45,477 bases of DNA. Origin: Hydrogenophaga sp. GTDB lineage: Bacteria; Pseudomonadota; Gammaproteobacteria; Burkholderiales; Burkholderiaceae_C. Below the pieces are notes generated by a model. That model worked only from the letters and a program-made list of their open reading frames with translations, had not been told where the DNA came from and did not search any database. The number at the start of each line of letters is the position of its first letter. Position 1 is the first letter of the stretch. The position numbers and the translations under genes are program-made. Below are positions 40,988 to 45,477 of the stretch, in pieces. Where the stretch lies: contig JAABQG010000027.1 of the NCBI GenBank assembly GCA_011391595.1, positions 1 through 45,477 of the forward strand. The letters run 5' to 3'.

Positions 40988-42073
40988 ATGACCATGCATT
41001 CCTTGTTTGAAGCCTTCCCCATCGGCGCCATCACTTTGAGCAATCGCCTGGTGATGAACCCCATGACCCGCTGTCGCGCCGACGCCGCCGGCGTGGCCAA
41101 CCCGCTCATGGCCGAGTACTACGGCCAGCGCGCCAGTGCCGGCCTGATCGTCACCGAAGGCATCGCACCCAGCCCCAACGGCAAGGGCTATGCCCGCATT
41201 CCCGGTCTGTGGAGCGCGGCCCAGGTCGAGGCCTGGAAAGGCGTGACCAGCGCCGTGCATGCCAAAGGCGGAAAGATCTTTGCCCAGCTCATGCACACCG
41301 GGCGCGTCAGCCACCCGGCCAACATGGCTGCGGACGCACGGATCGTGGCGCCCAGCGCTGTGGTGCTGGCCGGGCAGATGTACACCGACTCACAGGGCAT
41401 GCAGGACCATCCCGTGCCGCAGGCGATGAGCGAGGCCGACATCGCCCAGGCCCGGGCCGAGTTCGTGCAGGCCGCCAGGAACGCAGTTGCCGCCGGGTTC
41501 GACGGTGTCGAGCTGCACGCTGCGAACGGCTACCTGATGGAGCAGTTCCTGAGCCCGCACACCAACCAGCGCACGGACGGTTGGGGTGGCAGCGTGGAAA
41601 ACCGCATTCGCTTCGTGCTCGAGGTCGCGCGCGAGACCGCAGCGGCCATCGGTGGCGACAGGGTCGGGATCCGGATCTCGCCCTACGGTACCAACTCGGG
41701 CATGGGGGCGTACCCCGAAGTCGAGGAAACCTATCTCAAGCTGGTGCGCGAGCTGGGCGATGTGGGCCTCGTCTACGTCCACCTCGTGGACCACGCCGCC
41801 ATGGGCGCGCCAGTGGTGCCGCTGGCCTTCAAGCAGGCCCTGCGCAAGGCCTGGCCTCGCACCTTCTTCATTGGCGGCAGCTTTGATCAGGCATCGGGCC
41901 AGAAGGCCATCGATGACGGGCTGAGCGACCTGGTCGGCCTGGGCCGGGCTTTTCTGGCCAACCCGGACCTGGTGGAACGCCTGAAGAAGGGGCTGCCGCT
42001 CACCGCCCCCGATGGCAACACCTTCTTCACGCCGGGGGCGACAGGCTACACGGACTATCCCGTGGCGGCCTGA
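40988..42073 (+). CDS. Old Yellow Enzyme family alkene reductase (NemA-like)
   Basis: A 361-residue FMN-dependent TIM-barrel oxidoreductase. The active-site segment HAANGYLMEQFLSPHTNQR holds the His/Asn pair that binds the carbonyl of the substrate and the Tyr proton donor; SVENRIRF and VGLGRAFLANPDLVERL complete the FMN site. The enzyme reduces alpha,beta-unsaturated carbonyls, nitro esters and maleimides with NAD(P)H. ATG 40988 is likely; ATG 40994 is a close alternative. The upstream 60 codons of open frame are not part of the gene. Confidence 0.92.
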   Translation: MTMHSLFEAFPIGAITLSNRLVMNPMTRCRADAAGVANPLMAEYYGQRASAGLIVTEGIAPSPNGKGYARIPGLWSAAQVEAWKGVTSAVHAKGGKIFAQLMHTGRVSHPANMAADARIVAPSAVVLAGQMYTDSQGMQDHPVPQAMSEADIAQARAEFVQAARNAVAAGFDGVELHAANGYLMEQFLSPHTNQRTDGWGGSVENRIRFVLEVARETAAAIGGDRVGIRISPYGTNSGMGAYPEVEETYLKLVRELGDVGLVYVHLVDHAAMGAPVVPLAFKQALRKAWPRTFFIGGSFDQASGQKAIDDGLSDLVGLGRAFLANPDLVERLKKGLPLTAPDGNTFFTPGATGYTDYPVAA

Positions 42074-42079
42074 GCAACC

Positions 42080-42101
42080 GACGGGGCCACGCGGCCCCGT
42101 C
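42080..42101 (+). terminator. GC-rich hairpin after the Old Yellow Enzyme gene
   Basis: GACGGGGCC pairs perfectly with GGCCCCGTC around an ACGC loop. It lies 7 bases after the stop codon. There is no T-tract, so it may end transcription only weakly or protect the mRNA end. Confidence 0.6.
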
Positions 42102-42141
42102 AATCACCTGGCCCTCAGCCCTTGGCATCGGGCAGGGCGTT

Positions 42142-42351
42142 TTGCCGGAAACGCGCAGAAAGCCGTCGCAGCATCCCTCTGTCGTTATCGCCGTGGACGA
42201 CATCCAGGCCGCCATGAAGCTGGTGACCCATGCCGGCGGCAGCGTGCTGGGCGAGCCCATGGAGATTTCCGGCATCGGGCACTACGTGTCATTCATGGAC
42301 ACTGAAGGCAACCGCGTCAGCCTGCTGCAGCCCTTTGCGCGAGCGGGCTGA
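42142..42351 (+). pseudogene. VOC (glyoxalase/bleomycin-resistance) C-terminal fragment
   Basis: From 42181 the frame encodes VVIAVDDIQAAMKLVTHAGG, then GEPMEISGIGHYVSF, MDTEGNRVSLLQP, the second half of a vicinal-oxygen-chelate domain, which in intact proteins is preceded by a matching first half with another metal ligand. The first half is missing here and the sequence before it has no matching coding potential. The only start is a TTG without ribosome-binding site. It is therefore most likely the remnant of a ~120-residue VOC gene, probably truncated by deletion next to the Old Yellow Enzyme gene. Confidence 0.7.
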
Positions 42352-42472
42352 CACAGGGCCACGAAAATTCGGCCGCACAAACAATCAGCGCTCCGGCCGA
42401 CGGCCAGTCGCAGCCCGGTGCAGCCGGTTCGGCGTTGTGAAGCACTTTGGCAGGAAGTTTTCAGGAAAAATC

Positions 42473-42509
42473 GGCCGAAGACCAGCGTGGAATGGTCAGA
42501 CCCTGCTAT
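42473..42509 (+). repeat. Dispersed 37-bp intergenic repeat, copy R6
   Basis: The core begins GGCCGAAGACCAGCGTG and ends CCCTGCTAT. The inner arms are five perfect pairs, GACCA/TGGTC. It lies 17 bases before the end of the M23 peptidase gene. Confidence 0.8.
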
Positions 42510-42525
42510 CGAAATTGACTCAACG

Positions 42526-43389
42526 TCAAGCGGCCAAAAAAAGCGCCGGGTCCACCATCGTTCGGTTCAGCACCACGCCCCAGTGCAGGTGTGGCCCCGT
42601 GACCCGGCCGGTGGCGCCCACGGCGCCCAGGCGCTCGCCGGTCTTTAGCGCATCGCCCGTCTTCACGTCGATCGCGCTCAGGTGGCAGACCATGCTCAGC
42701 AGCCCGCCTCCGTGGTCCAGCCAGACGGTGTTGCCGTTGAAGAAGTAGTCGCCGGTGTCGATCACCCGCCCAGGCAGCGGCGCCATCACCGGCGTGCCGG
42801 TGGCGGCTGCGATGTCCATGCCACTGTGCGGACTGCGCGCCTGCCCGTTGAACACGCGGCGCAGGCCGAACGAACTCGAACGACGCCCCGGCGTGGGCGC
42901 CAGCATGCGCAGCGCCGATGCGCCTGGCAGCGGCTCGCTGAACGTCGCCATGACGCTCGCTTGGTGCACTCGCTCGCGCTCGTAGCGCGCCAGGTCCTCG
43001 GGCGACAGGTCGACCGTGCGCGGCGACACCTTCAACTGCTGTTCAGGATATTTCTTGGGTGTGACGGCGTAGGCCAGTTGCCGCAGGCCAGCTTCGGTCT
43101 GGACCGAAATGCTCATCCGCCCCGGCGCGGCGGACAGGGGGATGCCCACCAGCGCCGCCCAGTCGGCCGTATCGCCCACCACCAGCAGGGGCACTTCGCC
43201 AGTAGTGCCCTGTGCATGCGCCACGGGGCGTGTCGCCGCAGGTCCCAACGCCACGCGCGCGATGCCGCCGGGGACCTGCGAGGCTTGCGGCCAGACATCG
43301 GGCGCCGGTGCGGGTGGCGTGGCGGCGCGGCTGGCGGCCGGCAAGGCCAGCAGGCCCAAGGCGCCCAGAACGGCAATTCGGCGTTGCAT
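42526..43389 (-). CDS. M23 family metallopeptidase (LytM domain), exported
   Basis: A 287-residue peptidase. It starts MQRRIAVLGALGLLALPAASRA, a signal peptide, so it works in the periplasm. The LytM domain begins near residue 165; zinc ligands are His188 and Asp192 in HSGMD, and the catalytic His/His pair lies in HLHW at 267-270. The family cleaves peptidoglycan crosslinks or, when it lacks activity, activates amidases. ATG 43389 is preferred over 43419. The N-terminal ~150 residues are a Pro/Ala-rich linker plus a small beta domain. Confidence 0.9.
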   Translation of the reverse strand: MQRRIAVLGALGLLALPAASRAATPPAPAPDVWPQASQVPGGIARVALGPAATRPVAHAQGTTGEVPLLVVGDTADWAALVGIPLSAAPGRMSISVQTEAGLRQLAYAVTPKKYPEQQLKVSPRTVDLSPEDLARYERERVHQASVMATFSEPLPGASALRMLAPTPGRRSSSFGLRRVFNGQARSPHSGMDIAAATGTPVMAPLPGRVIDTGDYFFNGNTVWLDHGGGLLSMVCHLSAIDVKTGDALKTGERLGAVGATGRVTGPHLHWGVVLNRTMVDPALFLAA

Positions 43390-43536
43390 CAGCGTGACCC
43401 CTTTCTTGGCGTCGATCATGCCTGCGAATCAGGTATCCCGGGGTGCGGCATGATGGGGCATTCCCGCTGCGAGGGAACTTCAGGTCCATGGCCGGACCAA
43501 AACATTTCGTCAAACAAGCTTGAAAGGGTTCTGTCC

Positions 43537-44508
43537 GTGTCTCCTTCCGAAACGCAAGCCATCCTGTCCCTCAGCCTGCTGGCCGCCTTTGTCGATGGCC
43601 AGAAGCACGACCGCGAGCGTGCCGAGATCAAACGCATTGCCGAGGGTCTGTCGCAGGCCGATGGCGTGCAATTGCCCACCCTGTACCAGGACGTGCTGAT
43701 GAAGCGCGTCTCGCTGGCCAGCGTGGCCGGCGCACTCGCCAGCCCCGAGTCACGGCAACTCGCCTATGAAATGGCCGTGTGTGTGTGCGACGCCGACGGC
43801 GTGCAGTCGGTGCCCGAGCAGGCCTTTCTGGCCGAGGCGCGCACATTGCTCAAGCTGGACCCGACGTCCGCGCGGCAGTTCAGCCAGGATGCCGAGGCGA
43901 TGGCGGCCGCGCCACTTGGCGCCCCGTCCGTGTCGCCGGCACAGCCTTTGCCTGCCGGGGCCGCAGCCGCCAGTCCATCCGCCGCCGGGGTGGACGAGGC
44001 AGAACTCGACCGGGCCATCCTCAACGCCTCCATCACCAACGGCGCGCTGGAACTGCTGCCCGAATCGCTGTCGACCATGGCCATCATCCCGCTGCAGATG
44101 CGGCTGGTCTACCGCATCGGTCAGTCCTATGGCTACACGCTGGACAGCGGCCACATCAAGGACTTCCTGGCCACCCTGGGCGTGGGGCTGACCTCGCAAT
44201 ACCTGGAGCAGGCCGGGCGCAAGCTGCTCGGCGGCCTGCTGGGCAAACTCGGCGGTGGTCTGCTGCGCGGGGTCGGCAACCAGGCCGTCAGTTCGGGCAT
44301 GAGCTTTGCCGCGACCTATGCGCTGGGTCAGGTGGCCCGGCGCTATTACGCGGGCGGGCGCACGCTCTCGGCCCAGACCCTCAAGGACACCTATGCCAGC
44401 GTCGCCCGCGAAGCGCAGGGCCTGCAGGGGCGGTACCTGCCCGCCATGCAGGAACAGGCGCGCACGCTGGACGCGGGAAAGGTGCTGGCCATGGTGCGCG
44501 GGGGCTGA
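43537..44508 (+). CDS. TerB-like/DUF697 (YcjF-like) fusion protein
   Basis: A 323-residue protein. Residues 1-130 resemble the helical TerB/DUF533-like domain (ILSLSLLAAFVDGQKHDRERAEIKRIAEGL, an acidic metal-binding type). A Pro/Ala linker follows near 130-155, then a DUF697 domain (IIPLQMRLVYRIGQSYGYTLD and HIKDFLATLGVGLTSQYLEQAGRKLLGGLLG), which is membrane-associated through glycine-rich hydrophobic segments. GTG 43537 with an AAAGGG site is a likely start; an ATG at 43450 would add 29 residues. The role is probably envelope-associated stress sensing or tellurite-type resistance, but this is inferred. Confidence 0.82.
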   Translation: MSPSETQAILSLSLLAAFVDGQKHDRERAEIKRIAEGLSQADGVQLPTLYQDVLMKRVSLASVAGALASPESRQLAYEMAVCVCDADGVQSVPEQAFLAEARTLLKLDPTSARQFSQDAEAMAAAPLGAPSVSPAQPLPAGAAAASPSAAGVDEAELDRAILNASITNGALELLPESLSTMAIIPLQMRLVYRIGQSYGYTLDSGHIKDFLATLGVGLTSQYLEQAGRKLLGGLLGKLGGGLLRGVGNQAVSSGMSFAATYALGQVARRYYAGGRTLSAQTLKDTYASVAREAQGLQGRYLPAMQEQARTLDAGKVLAMVRGG

Positions 44509-44551
44509 GGCGGGAGCGCTGGGTGAAGTGGGGAAAAATTGCAATGAAATT

Positions 44552-44588
44552 GGCCGAATCCCAGCGTCGAATGGACTTGGTTTGCTAT
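44552..44588 (+). repeat. Dispersed 37-bp intergenic repeat, copy R7
   Basis: The core begins GGCCGAATCCCAGCGTC and ends GGTTTGCTAT, flanked by GAAATT and TGAATTT. Inner CCA/TGG and outer TGGC/GCTA arms are intact. It lies between the TerB-DUF697 gene and the second SRAP gene. Confidence 0.82.
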
Positions 44589-44661
44589 TGAATTTGTAGA
44601 TTTCCGGCTGCGCACGTCGCGGCACAGGGGTCGATTGCAGGTGCTGCGATAGCATGCCCGC

Positions 44662-45351
44662 ATGAGTACCCACTACGAGAGTCTGCCGCTTCCCGCGCTG
44701 TACCCGGATGCCTTCAAGGTCCCGGTCCCCGATGTGGCCGTCGGTCGCCATGTCACGCCGCGCAAACCCGGCGTGTTCATCCGCAGGGGGCCGGCCGCCG
44801 AGACTGCAGTTCCGGACGCCGACCTTTCCGAAGCGCCAGCGGGTGTCCACCGCGAACTCATCACCGGGCAGTTCGGCCTGGTGCCGCCCTGGGTCAAGTC
44901 GGCGTCCGACGCGAAGCTGCGCTCGACCAAACTGGTCAATGCCCGCTGCGAAACCGTCACCACCTCCAACAATTTCCGCGAGGCCTGGCTGGGCGCGCGG
45001 CGCTGCATCGTGCCGATGATGGCGTTCTTCGAAGACGACTTTCGCAGCGGCAAGGCCGTGCCCACGCGCATCGCCCGCGTCGACGGCCAACCCATGGGCG
45101 TGGCCGGACTGTGGGAGCGCTGGAGCGGCGTCGGGGGCGACGTGATCATCAGCTTCACCCTGCTCACGGTGAACGCCAACAGCCATGCCCTGATGAGCCG
45201 CTACCAGCAGCCCGGCAGCGAGAAACGCATGCCGGCGATCCTGAACGAGGGCGCGTATGACGCCTGGCTCACCGTCCACCCCGAAAAGGCGCGGGAGTTC
45301 ATGCGCGCCTGCCCGGCCAACTGGCTGCTGGCGAACCCGGTGGAAAAGTAG
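44662..45351 (+). CDS. SRAP domain paralogue without catalytic Cys2
   Basis: A 229-residue relative of the SRAP protein at 25458-26189. The proteins match in FGLVP, the NAR-x-ET motif (N93), FTLLTVNA and EKRMP. The essential second residue is Ser (MSTHY in place of MCTNY), encoded by AGT, two base changes away from TGC, and the region that has His173 in the other copy (MHRPGDEKRMP) has Gln182 here (YQQPGSEKRMP). Thus it should not form the Cys-based DNA crosslink. E124 is kept. The start ATG 44662 is the only sensible one. Confidence 0.85.
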   Translation: MSTHYESLPLPALYPDAFKVPVPDVAVGRHVTPRKPGVFIRRGPAAETAVPDADLSEAPAGVHRELITGQFGLVPPWVKSASDAKLRSTKLVNARCETVTTSNNFREAWLGARRCIVPMMAFFEDDFRSGKAVPTRIARVDGQPMGVAGLWERWSGVGGDVIISFTLLTVNANSHALMSRYQQPGSEKRMPAILNEGAYDAWLTVHPEKAREFMRACPANWLLANPVEK

Positions 45352-45382
45352 CCGGCACCTGGCCACGGGCAATAGCCTGGCG

Positions 45383-45475
45383 TCATTTCCGCTCGTTCGG
45401 TACCGCGGAGACCGGCATCAGGTCCGACAAGCCGGGCGGGCAAGTTCTCGCAGCGTCAAGATCGCGCAGCAGCCG
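45383..45475 (-). CDS. Possible 3' end of a gene running in from the right edge
   Basis: On the minus strand one frame is open from the window edge to a TGA at 45383-45385 and reads RLLRDLDAARTCPPG and onward, with strong G/C preference at third codon positions. It is convergent with the SRAP paralogue. Only about 30 codons are visible and no family can be named, so this is a weak call. Confidence 0.3.
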   Translation of the reverse strand, partial: RLLRDLDAARTCPPGLSDLMPVSAVPNERK

Positions 45476-45477
45476 CT

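Noticed and set aside
1..45477. tRNA, rRNA, CRISPR array, insertion sequence or prophage genes
   Set aside because: No cloverleaf, regular spacer-repeat array, transposase or integrase motif was found on either strand by eye.

Overview
This is a GC-rich bacterial chromosome segment, most likely from a betaproteobacterium of the order Burkholderiales and probably the family Comamonadaceae. The reasons are the gene content (DUF1631, DUF938, DUF924, DUF427, a bile-acid-symporter-like carrier, two SRAP proteins), the strong G/C bias at third codon positions, and a family of short AT-flanked intergenic repeats of a kind I associate with Comamonadaceae. There is no rRNA, tRNA, CRISPR array, prophage or intact insertion sequence that I can see. 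The species cannot be fixed from the sequence alone.

Layout. Positions 1-11.7 kb hold housekeeping and conserved genes: the end of a flavodoxin-fold quinone reductase, a lipoprotein, a GNAT acetyltransferase, dusC (tRNA dihydrouridine synthase), an NPPW methyltransferase, an acyl-CoA synthetase, a large DUF1631 protein, a DUF938 methyltransferase, the ribosome-assembly GTPase YlqF, another methyltransferase and an SRPBCC protein. From 11.8 to 13.5 kb lies an AGPS-like FAD oxidase. From 13.6 to 19.3 kb there is a tight five-gene minus-strand operon: a BASS-type carrier, an extended SDR, a classical SDR, a secreted c-type-heme/beta-propeller protein and an MFS carrier. A divergent AraC-type regulator follows. 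It looks like an uptake and catabolic unit for an unidentified, possibly steroid-like or terpenoid-like, acid.

From 20.6 to 31.5 kb are secreted and stress-related genes: a Tyr/Gly-rich exported protein with a glycine-zipper lipoprotein, a catalase-related protein, a nitronate monooxygenase, a fasciclin protein with a striking three-operator promoter region, an SRAP DNA-protein-crosslink protein, two AhpD-like proteins, an esterase, an AstE/AspA-type hydrolase, a peroxiredoxin-like protein, an FG-GAP protein and an epoxide-hydrolase-like enzyme. From 31.7 to 36.6 kb are envelope genes: an exported duplicated-domain protein, then a minus-strand set made of an outer-membrane barrel, a DUF4105/Lnb-type membrane protein and a patatin-type Vd autotransporter. 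From 37 kb to the end are a MFE-2-like SDR, an MFS carrier, DUF924 and DUF427 proteins, a ribosome hibernation factor, an Old Yellow Enzyme, a broken VOC gene, an M23 peptidase, a TerB-DUF697 protein and a second SRAP paralogue that has lost its catalytic cysteine.

The most unusual signals are: (1) eight copies of a fixed-length 37-bp intergenic repeat; (2) three ATAC-N6-GTAT inverted repeats at exact 20-bp spacing ahead of the fasciclin gene; (3) the active/degenerate SRAP pair; (4) the five-gene operon with a heme-propeller fusion.
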